Source: Orobanche coerulescens (taxonomy: Eukaryota > Streptophyta > Magnoliopsida > Lamiales > Orobanchaceae). Taken from it: a DNA stretch of 64,000 nucleotides. Below the pieces are notes generated by a model. It was not told the DNA's origin, ran no database searches, and saw nothing but the letters and a program-made list of their open reading frames with translations. Below, in pieces: positions 11,647 through 25,000 of the stretch. The first letter of the stretch is position 1; every line of letters starts with the position of its first letter. The DNA is taken from the NCBI GenBank assembly GCA_033398695.1, contig CM065819.1, positions 7,861,501-7,925,500 of the forward strand, given 5' to 3'. A program made the translations under genes and the position numbers.

Positions 11647-12918
11647 TGTTGGCCACAGAGCATACAGTACACAGATCAGAAGATAAAAATACAATAAGTT
11701 GTATGATTTTTGAAGTTAATTGCATAGTGGAAGTCTGTTAAGTGAGTTGCTATAAATACAGCAACTAGTGTTCTCCTGTTTTCTTGATGCGTACAAGGTT
11801 TTACAATGTATACTAATAAATCACAGTAGAATGAAAATCATAAAGACTGAAACTAAATAACACACAGTTTAAAGTAGTTCGAGGTAAACCCCTCTATGTC
11901 CACTGGTCCTCCATACAGGAGTAGAGAGTTTATTAAAATTACTGCGTACACAACTACGTGACTTTCATTAAACCTGTTTCTATATCGTTCACACAGATTG
12001 ATACAGTGACTGTAGCTTTCACCGTTCACACAGATTATCTTAAAGCTCTTTCAACTCACTTCTTCTCACACAGATCGAAACTTCATATTCAATGCTATTT
12101 TTCCCACACAGGCCAGAATATGCAAGGATCCTTAGTCCACACAGGGCTAATGATAATCTCAACGGTAAGGGTAGAACAATTCCAAACAGTAGCTAGATCT
12201 TTGATGAACATTCGATGTATGCTATGTTGTTTGTGTTGAGGACTTAGTACATTTCTTCGCTTGAATACTGCTGTATGCTCACGAAATATACTGCTCTTGT
12301 ATAGCTAGATTGTCAAAGTGATTTTGTCAGAATATGCGCAAGAATGAAATACTACTAGTATATGAAGTCCTCTTGCTTGGGGCTATTTATAACCTTGGAA
12401 ATGTATCAGTTATAAATGTAGCCGTCACTGGTTGGTGAGATATTGACGTCTCTGATTGGCGGCTGCTAAATATTTGAATTAAAGAAGATCACATTTAATG
12501 CTTCAGACATCATTTCTGTCTTTGCATTAAATGCTCTTCAGAGCATTCAGACTTGTCTCTCTCCGACCGCATTAAATGATGTCCTATCAGCAATAAATGA
12601 TGCTTTAAACTTGAATACTTTATGAATAAACAATGTTTATTTTACAATGGTTTAAAGCTTTTTCTATTCAGACGTCTTGGATGTGTTTTACTTTTCCTAA
12701 GTAAAACACCTCCAGTCTGACTGCTTTATCCGATGCATTATTGCTCTTTGCTATATGATGTAGGCTCTGTAGGATCGACTCTGTAGAAGATCTCTTTCCT
12801 ATATGGATGGAATGTATGTATAATCCTAACAGCTTCTATATTTAACGACATTCCGACTTATTTGAGACTTCTTTGCTATATGTTGGCAATTATCAAAATA
12901 AGAATACTTATCCCAACA
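11647..12918 (-). repeat. 3' LTR of the SIRE-like copia
   Basis: On the plus strand it starts TGTTGGCCACAGAG and ends CCCAACA (1272 bp). It aligns with 53113-53913 plus 63239-63684 (1247 bp) once Del is removed. There are many scattered differences, so this is an older insertion than the elements inside it. Confidence 0.88.
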
Positions 12919-12934
12919 ATTTTCCTCTTTTTGA
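12919..12934 (-). other. Polypurine tract of the SIRE-like copia
   Basis: Read on the minus strand, TCAAAAAGAGGAAAAT abuts the LTR start TGTTGGG. Its form matches SIRE/Maximus elements. Confidence 0.8.
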
Positions 12935-13271
12935 TAATGCCAAAACTTTTTCCAGATACCTTATTTTAGATACAGAGAGGCTGTCTTCGAGTCTTCTATA
13001 CGATTGATCTGATGTTTAATACTTAGTCTAGAAATATGAACTGCTCGCAGGCAAGTTCTAAAATGAAAAATTCTACATGACTAAGTGTATTACAACTGAA
13101 CTTATAATTGGCACGTAGGCACAATCTTACAGAGTGTAGTCTAGGTTGAATACAACTTAATCTATGAACTGTTCACATATAAGTTCTTACATCTTTGTGA
13201 CTTTAACAAGTTTGTACTTGTTCAAATAAAGCAAAACTTTGTAATCAAATAGTAAAAGCAGTAAGAGTAGA
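12935..13271 (-). other. 3' untranslated stretch of the SIRE-like copia
   Basis: AT-rich, with no sustained reading frame. By position it lies between the env-like region and the PPT. Confidence 0.55.
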
Positions 13272-13943
13272 TTACAAGTTGTAATCTTTCAAGAAATTAA
13301 ATTTTATTGATGATAGAATTCTTACAAGTCTTGGAGGAGAGAAATTACAAGGATAAGCACTGCATTGGTAAGCATATAGTGAAAAGAAATACAACAAAAG
13401 GGCTAACAGTTTAACTCCTATACTGAGAATGCCTCCAAGGCCTCCGGTTAGAATCATTTACAGTTCCTTTCAACCAGTTTACTAGGGAGTCATTGCCTCG
13501 ATCCCAATAAATGCTTCTTCCTTCAGGGGATTGATCGTAGGCAAGGATCCAGTCTTCTGGATGGGTGAGCCATTCACCTTTCTAGCGCTTGGATTTCATC
13601 AGCATCTGTAGGGGCAGCCGTCCTTCTACTAACAGCCTTGAGAAATCATTTGCGGTATCCTCCAGAATCTTTGACCTGTTGAAAAGGGTAGACTACCTGA
13701 TGAGAGTACAGAAGTATCTCATCAGTTCATTCTTCTTCCAACTCTTCAGATCATCGACTGAAGGTTGTCGGTCAGTTGGCAGCAAACTCTCAGATGTCTT
13801 TCACACAGTATTATTCCATGGGTAATTAGGATCCTAGAACTCAGTTCGAGATCCAGTCACCCTATATCCCTTTACATCTTGACTAGACCCGGGTGCAACC
13901 AGTCGTCCAGTGGCAGTGGCAACACTCTCTTCTAGCGCTGCAT

Positions 13944-14010
<67 letters not shown>

Positions 14011-14243
14011 TCCCTCTCCCTCTCTCTTCATTCTCCATCTCCATGCAGCCTCTCTGGACTCTTCCGCCTTTTTGGCATCATCAAGATCTGATACCTGGTA
14101 TCAATCTCCTGTAGGAGCTTCATGGACTCGTCCTGTTTGGTCTTCAGATCATTGATGCTTTCAAACAGTGTACCAAGAACCAAAGACATATCGTCTATTT
14201 TATGATCGTGCTTAGTCAGTCTGGTGGCGGTGTGTTGTAGGGC
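13272..14243 (-). pseudogene. Env-like ORF, C-terminal part, with coiled coil and hydrophobic tail
   Basis: From 14243 downward the minus strand encodes a heptad-like polar stretch (LGTLFESINDLKTKQDESMK), then a CT-repeat translated as an Arg-Glu run (near 14027-13949). Near the end is a hydrophobic segment, LLALLLYFFSLYAY (13457-13380), that could span a membrane. Several stops and frame changes break it. An extra ORF with coiled coil and membrane-like tail downstream of RNase H is known from SIRE-type elements and is called env-like; a role in infection is not established. The upstream part continues at about 34917, across the G2 insertion. Confidence 0.55.
13949..14008. repeat. (CT)n microsatellite in the env-like region
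   Basis: About 30 CT units, followed by CCCTCT variants to 14027. On the minus strand they read as an Arg-Glu repeat within the env-like frame. Confidence 0.97.
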
Positions 14244-14555
14244 TGTAATATCCTGAATTTCTACTATGGTTATTTAATGTTATTTTATCATAGTTATGTT
14301 GTACATTGTGGAATTTGTACACTATGGATAAAATAATTGAAGGACTGAGACATCTGTATTGATATAATCGTCGTACTTGGTCGACAATTTCATTTGAAGA
14401 CATCATGTATCAGGTTGTTTTAATTCTGATATCGGGTGTATCGTATGAGAATGTTATTAGGACGAGTATATGTATTTAGTATGTGTGTATACATAACCAG
14501 TATGTCGAGACGGACAAGAACACTTGGAATTGGCTAAGTGCAAAAGTCATTACGC

Positions 14556-14760
14556 ACGCTAAGCTGAGGAGATTATGTACGTTAAGTTGGTAAGTATAAC
14601 GTACGTTGTGTATCATGCATTACATACATTATAGCATCAGATGAGACGCAGTCTTTGTCAAAATACAAGCGTAGCATACGTTAAGCATAGGAGCTTACGT
14701 ATGCTAAGACACAGACGTAACGTACGTTACGTAGAGTATACAACGTACGTTATGAAGAGA
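14556..14760 (+). promoter_or_regulatory. Palindrome array of G2, first half (motif TAACGTACGTTA)
   Basis: Units such as AACGTACGTT, CGCACGCTAAG and TTACGTATGCTAA repeat here. The nested copia at 14802 interrupts the array, which resumes at 32032. Confidence 0.65.
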
Positions 14761-14801
14761 ATCAGACAGGATTAGGCTATGACTGACAAGTGGGCCCCAT
14801 G

Positions 14802-16294
14802 TGTTGAAAAGTAAAACGCAGCGGAAGCGAAGTTTGAGAAAGACGATAATCGCGTTTTATGCATCCACGATCATAAGATCTATTTAAGCATGCTAATTAA
14901 TTAATTACTAAGACTAATAAGCAATTTAAATATTATTTATTATTTATTAATTAAATATGTTGATAATTAAAATATCCTAATCTAGATCCAAAGATCATAG
15001 GATATTACCTTTTGAAGAGTATTGGTTGCTTTCGTCTTGATCACCTTGTATTTCTATCTTTAGACCTTCTAGAGTATGATCCACCTTAACCTAGACGTTG
15101 TGTGGGCAACGAGCTACCAGATCTTGTTTGGACAACTTTGGATCGGCCGAACCCTTCATATTTGTGATCACTTTATTTTTTCTTTACTTTCTAGTATTTT
15201 ATGAACACTCTTAGCAAATTAGTTGTGTTATCTAAATTGTAGAATCAAAGACACAAGTCTAGATCTACAATTAAACACAAGGGAAAAATTTGATCACACA
15301 ACCTCACAAGAAAGCATAAAATCGGCGAACACCCCTTAAGTCCTATATATAGGCTCTTGGAATACTACTAGGGATCTTAAGGAGGATTATGGAAGGACTC
15401 CCAATAAATTCATCTTACCTTATTAGGACTCTTCCTAATATAATGAATCTATTAATATCAATTTAGTCCACTAAAAGTTGATATTGCACTTCCTACTAAA
15501 ATTCCAAATTACGAAATTGGGCTCCTTATTAAATATATTTTCTCGTGTTTAAGATATCAAATGTCCATTAATTAATTATAAGCTACTGACAACATTAATT
15601 AATTAATATCTTATCCAAGAGTAGTACCACTCGAACTTTATTATTATATCGGAATTAAATCCACCTGCAGGGTTTAATATAATAATCATTATCGAGCTCC
15701 TCAAGGGGACATCATCAACCCGCACGAGTCGGGACACGATTTCTAGTAATAATAATAATTGTCGTATAAATAATATTATTGCCCAAGATACGAGGCTTAT
15801 TGAGTCGATCATTTTGACTCTCACCTATGGTAAATCAAAGCAATAATTATTATAAATACATAATTAAATATTATATACTTAGAATTAAGAAATAATAATT
15901 ATCCGAGATTTACGTTTCTTCTTACAGTCAGTACAGAAGACACTATCTCACCTCGATCCAGTTTAATGTATGCAAATACGCTAATGCATGCTAATAGTCA
16001 AGGCCAACTAATCTCAAGCATACACTACAACCTTTTATATAATTTGTCTAATAATTATATAGGTTGTGAACTTATTATATTATTTTATAAGGCACCGATA
16101 ATGTGATCTTCCGTGTGACACCAACACACCATATTATCTACAATATAAAATAATTAGACATTTCATTTGCATAACCATAACGTGAATAAATATGCAAAAC
16201 ATGTGATTAAATGTGATTAATATTCTCATAGGTAGTTTCAGGGAAATTAGGTAATACAAGTATAAAGTATGCTTTGCAGTATACAATCCTAACA
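14802..16294 (-). repeat. 3' LTR of the Tork-like copia (1493 bp)
   Basis: Plus-strand start TGTTGAAAAGTAAAACGCAG, end CAATCCTAACA. It closely matches 30500-31982, with scattered substitutions and small indels. No real ORF. Confidence 0.93.
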
Positions 16295-16305
16295 ATCTCC
16301 CGCTT
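16295..16305 (-). other. Polypurine tract of the Tork-like copia
   Basis: Minus-strand AAGCGGGAGAT abuts the LTR start TGTTAGG, the common form in Tork-type elements. Confidence 0.85.
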
Positions 16306-16374
16306 ATACTCAAAGCATGCTTTTAAGTATACTACTCTATTACATAGTCTCTCATTTCTCCCACTTATACTCAA

Positions 16375-16501
16375 AGCAATGCTGCCATACACCGTAATCC
16401 CATTCCTTCCACATGCCTTTCAAAAACTTTTGAGGGTAGGCCTTTCGTGAAAGGGTCAGCAAGATTATCTTCCGATGCAACCCTGGCTACAACTACGTCT
16501 C
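16375..16501 (-). pseudogene. RNase H C-terminus of the Tork-like copia
   Basis: Minus-strand frames read VARVASEDNLADPFTKGL, the classic end of copia RNase H (D before LAD and TKxL), with a one-base deletion shortly after. This is the piece cut from 25306-25657 by LARD-1; the reading frame is continuous across the GTCTC target site. Confidence 0.85.
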
Positions 16502-16860
16502 TGTAACACCCCCAATCCGCTCAGGGATATTACACGCCGTAGAACCTTTCCTCAAGGATCTACTAGGCTAGTAACATCATTAAACATATCGACAATGCCT
16601 TTAAGGCTAAAATGACTCAGTAGACCGATTTGGCCTTTCAATAAAGCTTACAACTCGATTACAATACCAGCCCATGCAGGGGTCGAAATACAATAAACTC
16701 CCATACAACGGGGAAAAGATACTGCAGCGGAAAAGAAAATACAACTAGACCAATATGACATCAACGGGTCCTCGTGTGATTAGTATCGTTCATCTTTCAT
16801 CATCCTTCGTGCCGACCCTGTGTTATGCTCCAAAACCTGAATGCAAAAATAGACATCCAC

Positions 16861-16902
16861 CCCCCGAATACTCGGGGGTTAGCAAAACTCCACTGTTTTG
16901 CT
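16861..16902 (-). other. Twin perfect hairpins in the LARD-1 LTR
   Basis: CCCCCGA/TCGGGGG (7-bp stem, 4-base loop, 16861-16878) and AGCAAAAC/GTTTTGCT (8-bp stem, 6-base loop, 16881-16902) lie side by side just upstream of the acceptor candidate. The other LTR has the pair at about 22373-22414, with one stem mismatch. Confidence 0.75.
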
Positions 16903-17357
16903 AGTGCAAGTACAAGTACAAAATACGAGCCATACAATTCAAGTTCCAAGAATAACAATAATCAGAAATCCTCAAAGATTAAAATACAACGAAACGAATA
17001 CTTCCCGAGGAAAGAATTTGAGTAAGACATTCCAAAACCGAAAGACCACAATTAAAGGGAAACAATTTATGACACAGTTTAAAATGCCATCGAGAGTTTT
17101 TATAGAAAACAATTTAGGATTATCAAATCCTTATCTTTCCAAAATCAATAGGGGTCACAACCCAAAGGTTTTGTTTTCGCAAAAAGAAAACCGACAACAA
17201 TTCACAGGGCCAGAGCCCAACATCACGTGTCCTCGACGGACATAAAAATCAACAAAACATAATCGTGCACGCGCATCGCCTAAGACCGGGACGAAGCCAC
17301 AATTCCCACTCGAGGCCTCGAAGGACCCTCCCGAGCTGGCTAGCTAATCAAATCACA

Positions 17358-17450
17358 ACATCTTAACATCACACGGGGTTCTCGACCCAAATCCAAATAA
17401 TATCAACACGAGATCAAACATCTCAACATCACACGGGGTTCTCGACCCAA
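17358..17450 (-). repeat. Two-copy ~60-bp repeat in the LARD-1 leader
   Basis: Two units share ACATCACACGGGGTTCTCGA. The same pair is in the 5' LTR at about 22867-22965. Confidence 0.8.
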
Positions 17451-19077
17451 AACACAGAATGACAACACAGCCCATCAAAGACACAGCCTCTCGTCCTCCC
17501 AATACTGCTCAAGACCCCTGATTAATTAACCCTTGGAGATCTCGTCAAATGTCCTTGGTTAATTAACCCTGATACCAACATTTTAAAACAAGTTGAAACA
17601 CACTTTCAGAAAACTTGAATCACGGTCTATATCGAGACCAGCATTTGAAAAGAGTTGAAAGAATTTGAAATACGATAATCGTTCGGTAACGGGGTCTTAA
17701 CTAAACACTCAATTATCCGTTACCAATAAGCCTGCCAGGCGCCTCCACTGAAACGCCTGTGCACCGACGTTCACTCCACATGTCAGCCACACATTGTCCG
17801 TGTCACCGCGCCGGCGTCACTCCCATAAGAGCCGCCCCTTGCACGCGCATTAGGTACACACCGGCGTTCACCAACCATATGGGGCCGCACATTGCAGCGT
17901 ACACCAAGCCGGAGATCGCACGCCCCGCCCTCAGAGGCTCCCAGATATGACGTCTCTCACAACAAGTATTCACATTGTCACAAACATCAAATACACAGTC
18001 ATCGTCGTAACAATTATCAAATCAATACACCAATTCACATAATTCATCCGTCAGTCCACGACCACATGAATAAATAACAACACGCACGTAAACCATAACG
18101 CAACGGAAAGAAGCAATATACGTACACACGCATTATCAAGCGCAACATCAACACCAAATATATCCAAAGGATTCACGTAGTCACTTACAACCCACATAAT
18201 TTACAAAAACACGCGCGCTTTGAAAGTGAGCCTTTAACGAGGCTAGCCAAATCTTTCGAATACTTATTTCAAACAAATAAACAAACACACCAAGATGATC
18301 ACCAATTATCATATCCACAAAACAAGAATAGTATGGACAAGGTACTTGCCTTGAACAACCACAACGCGGAGAATCGACCGGAGTAGGTTGGCACGAACCG
18401 ACTACGAACCCGCCGACTCCACCGAACGCCAACTCGCGATAATAAACTACGGAGGACAATAACAACAATGAAAATGAATTCCATAGCATGACTCAAAGCC
18501 GTTGAATTCAAAGAACGAACGACGAATGTTCAAGTGTTTTCCCCCAAACGGTCAAGAACACGATTCGTCCCGACAAAACACGAAAATGGAATTCCGAGTT
18601 GAAATATGGATATACAATCCATAAAAAATGTTTAACAACATCATTTAACCATAATCGATCCATCAAAAACGGATGAAAAACGAGATCGAGAACAAATCCC
18701 CCAAAAAGTCAATTTGAAGGAAAACAAGAAATATACTTCGATTCGACGAAGAACAATGGATTAAATGATGTTAAACACAAGAATACTACCAAGATTAATC
18801 ATACCTATCATGAATTAATCAATAATACGGAACGAATCGGACAAAAACGCCAAAAACCCCAAAATTCAAGAAACTAGGGTTCTAGGAAAGATTACCTTGA
18901 TTCGCTGGATCAAAGGACGATATAGGATGATTGATTGATGATATAACCTCAATAACGTCGTGGATATGTTGTTAAACAAGATGGCTCCATGATAAGCACA
19001 CCCTCAGGCGCGGAAGAGAAGGAGAAGAAGGAGAAAAATGGCCAAAAACCCGTCTGCAGGGCCTTAAATAGGCTGCA

Positions 19078-19290
19078 CAGTGTGCCGCGGCCCAGCGGGA
19101 GTGTGCCGCGGCACAGGGCCAAAACTGCGCCCAGTGATCGGCAGTGTGCCGCGGCCCGGCCGACATGTGCCGCGGCACCAGGTACAGACGGTTTGGCCGA
19201 AAAAATGCACGAGTGTGCCGCGGCCCTGCCGGCATGTGCCGCGGCCCACGATGGCTGCTCGGCCAAGTAATCGCTGAGCACTACCGGCCG
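19078..19290 (-). promoter_or_regulatory. Palindrome array of LARD-1, motif GTGCCGCGGCAC
   Basis: Perfect GTGCCGCGGCAC at 19103-19114 and 19167-19178, with GTGCCGCGGCCC-type variants between. One degenerate ACCGGCCGTAACT-like unit at the far edge (about 19283-19295) recalls the TTACGGCCGTAA motif of the sibling TR-GAG. Confidence 0.7.
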
Positions 19291-19836
19291 TAACTCGGCG
19301 ATCTGCCTGAGCCTGCATTGCCCGGCCATGACTCGGTCGGGGCCAACTCCGACGGCCCGAACGACCCCGAACTCGAACCTGAATACGAATCGAAGATACG
19401 GTTACGACGTACTCGCAAAGACGAATCTAAGAGATAAGAGAACACACAATTCTGACCACCCGAAGGCTCGGAATTCGACAACGGAAGTAATTACCCAAAA
19501 CTTTTGGAAATTACAAAAATGGCCCAAAACGTCCGAAAATCACGATACGTGATCGAATAACCAAACCGAAGTTCATAACAAGTCTAACAAAGTTAAACGG
19601 ACTTACGGGAAACTCGAAACAGCAGTTTCGAACGAGATTCGCAAGAATCGAACTCAAGTGCGGAAAAGTCGCTAAAAAGCTCGGAACTCAACAAAACGAT
19701 ACCGAAACGAACTCGGATGACAAAAAGTCCAGAATTAATCATTCTCAGAATGACGAAACGGTCATGGGCGAGTTGTCAAAATGGACTTCCGCCGAAAAAA
19801 AAGAAATTACCGGAAATCGAAATTACGGGTATTACA

Positions 19837-19849
19837 TTCTACCCTCCTT
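19837..19849 (-). other. Polypurine tract of LARD-1
   Basis: Minus-strand AAGGAGGGTAGAA abuts the LTR start TGTAATACCC. The conserved AAGTTTCG/CGAAACTT hairpin lies just upstream (19855-19873). Confidence 0.8.
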
Positions 19850-19873
19850 AAAAGAAGTTTCGTCCCGAAACTT

Positions 19874-21999
19874 AAAACAAGTAGGGAGAAGAAATATCCT
19901 TCTAGGAAAAACTCAACGAGATACACAAGAAGCGCGTAACTTACGCCCATCGGCGAAATGTTACAAGCAACACAAAGGAATATACGGCGTGAAAACACGC
20001 TCCACGACGACCAACACAACGTCGCCATTAGAGACACAATAAAACCAACAAGTGACAAGCGTCATCAAACAGATAATCAACACGCGAGCCAATCGCTGAA
20101 CAAATACGGAATTCCACCGCCCAAGGGTTGGAAGATCGAAAACGAGACTAATTTCCCGAACATAAGGAAATTAGGAAGGAGTCTTGAACGCTCAACAATC
20201 ACGAAACGAGAACAAAAACCGAACAAACAAACGACCGAGACAACAAAAATCAAACAATCATGTCCGAAACACGAAGGATAATAAAATTCAAACAACAACT
20301 TCTAGGATGATCTGGTTAGAACAACAAGACATGTATTCCCATAAGATCCACAGGAAAGGGAATAGCGATTGAAAAGTCACAACGACAAATGAGTTATTCC
20401 GAAACAATACCACCCTCGCTCGATCAACAAAAGTAAGAGATAGGGAAAGTTCAGAAAATGTCAACGAACATAAACGAGTCGACAGAGTCGAAACTACAGA
20501 AGTTCAAAATCCGATCTACTTCGAATAAAAGAACTAGTAGAACCAAAAGATGTTACATCCGAACAAGGTTCACAAGAATCGAACCGAACTCGAAAAAGTC
20601 ACAGCGATAACTAGATTGACCCAAAACAAGATCACAGCTCGTCCGATCGATGAAACTGAAATACAGAACAAGTTCAGTAAGTATCAACGAATACGAGCAA
20701 GTCGATAGACTGGAGAAAGAGAAAATACAGAAGTCAAAATAGTACGGGTATTACCCCCGACCTCATCCACGAAATTCACGAAAACAGGAGCAAGGTAACA
20801 AGACATTAAACAACCGACACATAACGGAATGATTACCGATGCACACGGCCATACCAAACCAAGCTCTAACAGCTCGCACATGCGCGACAACGCAGAAATC
20901 ACCACGAGGCGACAATATTCAACACCAACATCCCACCTCTCACAGAGGGATAACACAACAAATATGTGGAAAGTGACTCAACGCTCACACCGCCAATTCG
21001 ATCATACTCGGGAGCAAACATCATAATGAGAACGCGAACATCATACATACATACCCAGCCCTTAAACGGGAATGGATAGGTTTTAAAAACGAAAACCTCA
21101 TTTTGAAAATAATTTTAGAAGAACACCGGTTGATCTTGAGTATCACCTTTCAAAAAAAAGTAAACGTGAGAATATTCGACACTTGGGTCTAAGCAACTGC
21201 ATTTCTAAAAATAATTGAAAATATCTCAAAATATTTTGGTCCTCAATTGGAATAATTTTGAAACATATTGCGGTACTATAAGGCACCTTAAAAGTACCGC
21301 GATAAAATAATTTATTTTAAACATACGTCTCGAAATTTATTTTCTAAGATATTCAAGGTTTTCGAAAATGATTCAATGGGCTAGAATGCCCAAAAATTTC
21401 AGCGGAACAATATAGCGCCGTGGGTCCCGCGCCGGAACCCACCAGGATAAAACCATTTACAAAAACGCCAAAAAGGCCGATGACGGTAATATTTCAAAAA
21501 CTCACAAAATCCATTTACAAAATACTAATTACCGTCATAAGAATTTCGCCAAAACGATCAAGGCCATAATGTCAAAAACTCGGTTAAGGGAATCGGTTTT
21601 CGAAATAAAACTCAGTCGGTAAAATACCGAAAGCCATTACAAAAGAACTCACGCATCGGATAAAAGAAATACAGTCCAACATGCACAATCCAGCAACACT
21701 ACTCCTCACATGAACGAAATATGAGAGTCAAATAATCACGTGTCAAGAAATCAAAATCCATAAGAGGATTCCGTCACTTAACAAATAATCATAAAAATAT
21801 CTCGTGTCACATGAGGCACAACACCAAGAAGGGAGACTTACATCCACAAGTCGCACGAAGATGATGATCGCCCACGATACTAATCACGACCAACAAACTC
21901 AGACGACGCGTCGCGACACGACTCAGTCAGACAAAATCCGACGAGACAAAACTCAATAGACACCACTGACCCGACAGCCTAGGTTTCCACAACCTAAAG
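19874..21999 (-). other. Non-coding interior of LARD-1
   Basis: No gag or pol. It aligns with the parts of TR-GAG on either side of gag (roughly 39850-41000 and 42060-42750), so gag was lost here. Two divergent copies of a ~50-bp block (about 20455-20520 and 20667-20740) sit side by side where TR-GAG has one. Confidence 0.7.
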
Positions 22000-22010
22000 C
22001 TCCGATACCA
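22000..22010 (-). other. Primer-binding site of LARD-1
   Basis: Minus-strand TGGTATCGGAG, 4 bp after the LTR end. Initiator tRNA-Met type with one A-to-G change. Confidence 0.8.
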
Positions 22011-22014
22011 TTTA

Positions 22015-25000
22015 TGTAACACCCCCAATCCGCTCAGGGATATTACACGCCGTAGAACCTTTCCTCAAGGATCTACCAGGCTAGTAACATCATTAAACAT
22101 ATCGACAATGCCTTTAAGGCTAAAATGACTCAGTAGACCGATTTGGCCTTTCAATAAAGCATACAACTCGATTACAATACCAGCCCACGCAGGGGTCGAA
22201 ATATAATAAACTCCCGTACAACGGGGAAAAGATACTGCAGCGGAAAAGAAAATACAACTAGACCAATACGACATCAACGGGTCCTCGTGTGATTAGTATC
22301 GTTCATCTTTCATCATCTTTCGTGACGACCATGTGTTATGCTCCAAAACCTGAATGCAAAAATAGACATCCACCCCCCGAATACTCGGGGGTTAGCAAAA
22401 CTCCACTATTTTGCTAGTGCATGTACAAGTGCAAAAATACGAGCCATACAATTCAAGTTCCAAGAATAACAATAATCAGAAATCCTCAAAGATTAAAATA
22501 CAACGAAACGAATACTTCCCGAGGCAATAATTTGAGTAAGACATTCCAAAACCGAAAGACCACAATTAAAGGGAAACAATTTATGAAGCAGTTTAAAATG
22601 CCATCGAGAGTTTTTATAGAAAACAATTTAGGATTATCAAATCCTTATCTTTCCAAAATCAACAGGGGTCACAGCCCAAAGGTTTTGTTTTCGCAAAAAG
22701 AAAACCGACAACAATTCACAGGGCCAGAGCCCAACATCACGTGTCCTCGACGGACATAAAAATCAACAAAACATAATCGCGCACGCGCATCGCCTAGGAC
22801 CGGGACGAAGCCACAATTCCCACTCAAGGCCTCGAAGGACCCTCTCGAGCTGGCTAGCTAAACAAATCACAACATCTTAACATCACACGGGGTTCTCGAC
22901 CCAAATCCAAATAATATCAACACGAGATCAAACATCTCAACATCACACGGGGTTCTCGACCCAAAACACAGAATGACAACACAGCCCATCAAAGACACAG
23001 CCTCTCGTCCTCCCAATACTGCTCAAGACCCCTGATTAATTAACCCTCGTAGATCTTGTCAAATGTCCTTGGTTAATTAACCCTGATACCAACATTTTAA
23101 AACAAGTTGAAACACACTTTCAGAAAACTTGAATCACGGTCTATATCAAGACCAGCATTTGAAAAGAGTTGAAAGAATTTGAAATACGATAATCGTTCGG
23201 TAACGGGGTCTTAGCTAAACACTCAAATATCCGTTACCTATAAGCCTGCCAGGCGCCTCCAGCCTGTGCACCGACGTTCACTCCACATGTCAGCCACACA
23301 TTGTCCGTGTCACCGTGCCGGCGTCACTCCCATAAGAGCCGCCCCTTGCACGCGCATTAGGTACACACCGGCGTTCACCAACCATATAGAGCCGCACATT
23401 GCAGCGTACACCAGGCCGGAGATCGCACGCCCCGCCCTCAGAGGCTCCCGGATATGACGTCTCTCACAACAAGTATTCACATTGTCACAAACATCAAATA
23501 CACAGTCATCGTCGTAACAATTATCAAATCAATACACCAATTCACATAATTCATCCGTCAGTCCACGACCACATGAATAAATAACAACACGCACGTCAAC
23601 CATGACGCAATGGAAAGAAGCAATATACGTACACACGCATTATCAAGTGCAACGTCAACACTAAATATATCCAAAGGATTCACGTAGTCACTTACAACCC
23701 ACATAATTTACAAAAACACACGCGCTTTGAAAGTGAGCCTTTAACGAGGCTAGCCGAATCTTTTGAAAACTCATTTCAAACAAATAAACAAACACACCAA
23801 GATGATCACCAATTATCATATCCACAAAACAAGAATAGTATGGACAAGGTACTTGCCTTGAACAACCACAACGTGGAGAATCGAACGGAGTTGGTTGGCA
23901 CGAACCGACTACGAACCCGCCGACTCCACCGAACGCCAACACGTGATAATAAACTAAGGAGGACAATAACAACAATGAAAATGAATTCCATAGCATGACT
24001 CAAAGCCGTTGAATTCAAAGAACGAACGACGAATGTTCAAGTGTTTTCCCCAAAACGGTCAAGAACACGATTCGTCCCGACAAAACACGAAAATGGAATT
24101 CCAAGTTGAAATATGGATATACAATCCATAGAATATGTTTAACAACATCATTTAACCATAATCGATCCATCAAAAATGGATGAAAACGAGATCGAGAACA
24201 AATCCCCCAAAAAGTCAATTTGAAGGAAAACAAGAAATATACTTCGATTCGACGAAGAACAATGGATTAAATGATGTTAAACACAAGAATACTACCAAGA
24301 TTAATCATACCCATCATGAATTAATCAATAATACGGAACGAATCGGACAAAAATGCCAAAAACCCCAAAATTCAAGAAACTAGGGTTCTAGGAAAGATTA
24401 CCTTGATTCGCTGGATCAAAGGACGATATAGGATGATTGATTGATGATATAACCTCAATAACTTCGTGGATTTGTTGTTAAACAACATGGCTCCATGATA
24501 AGCACACCCTCAGCCGCGGAAGAGAAGGAGAAGAAGGAGAAAAATGGCCAAAAACCCGTCTGCAGGGCCTTAAATAGCCGCACAAAGCCGCGTACAGGCC
24601 AAAATCGCGCCCGGATCGGCAGTATGCCGCGGCCTGGCCGACATGTGCCGCGGCACAAGGTACAGACGGTTTGGTCGAAAAATGCAGCACGAGTGTGCAG
24701 CGTCCCACGGTACGGCCTGCTCGGCCAGAAGTAACTGCCGAGCACTACCGGCCGTAACTCGGCGATCTTGCCAGGCCTGATTGCCGGCCATGACTCGGCC
24801 GGGGCCAACTCCGACGGCCCGAACGACCCCAAAACCCGAACCTGAATACGAATCAAAGATACGGTTACGACGTACTCGCAAAGACGAATCTAAGAGCTAA
24901 GAGAACACACATTTCCGACCACCCGAAGGCTCGGAATTCGACAACGGAAGTAATTACCCAAAACTTTGGGAAATTACGAAAATAGCCCAAAGCATCCGAA

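Larger units (their letters stand above)
16837..18349 (-). other. Candidate GC-AG leader intron in the LARD-1 3' LTR
   Basis: Donor CAAG/GCAAGTACC (GC at 18349-18348) and acceptor GCATTCAG/GTTTTG (AG at 16838-16837), both matching TR-GAG. The same pair in the 5' LTR is at 23856-23855 and 22351-22350. Splicing itself is unproven. Confidence 0.4.
16502..19836 (-). repeat. 3' LTR of LARD-1 (3335 bp)
   Basis: Plus-strand start TGTAACACCCCCAATCCGC, end CGGGTATTACA. Read on the minus strand: palindrome array (19290-19078), TATA-like TATTTAAGG (19072-19061), GC donor candidate (18349-18348), a two-copy repeat, twin hairpins (16902-16861) and a TTCAG acceptor candidate (16838-16837). Confidence 0.9.

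Noticed and set aside
13834..14031. Arg-Glu repeat protein as a gene of its own
   Set aside because: It is the translation of a CT microsatellite within the env-like region.
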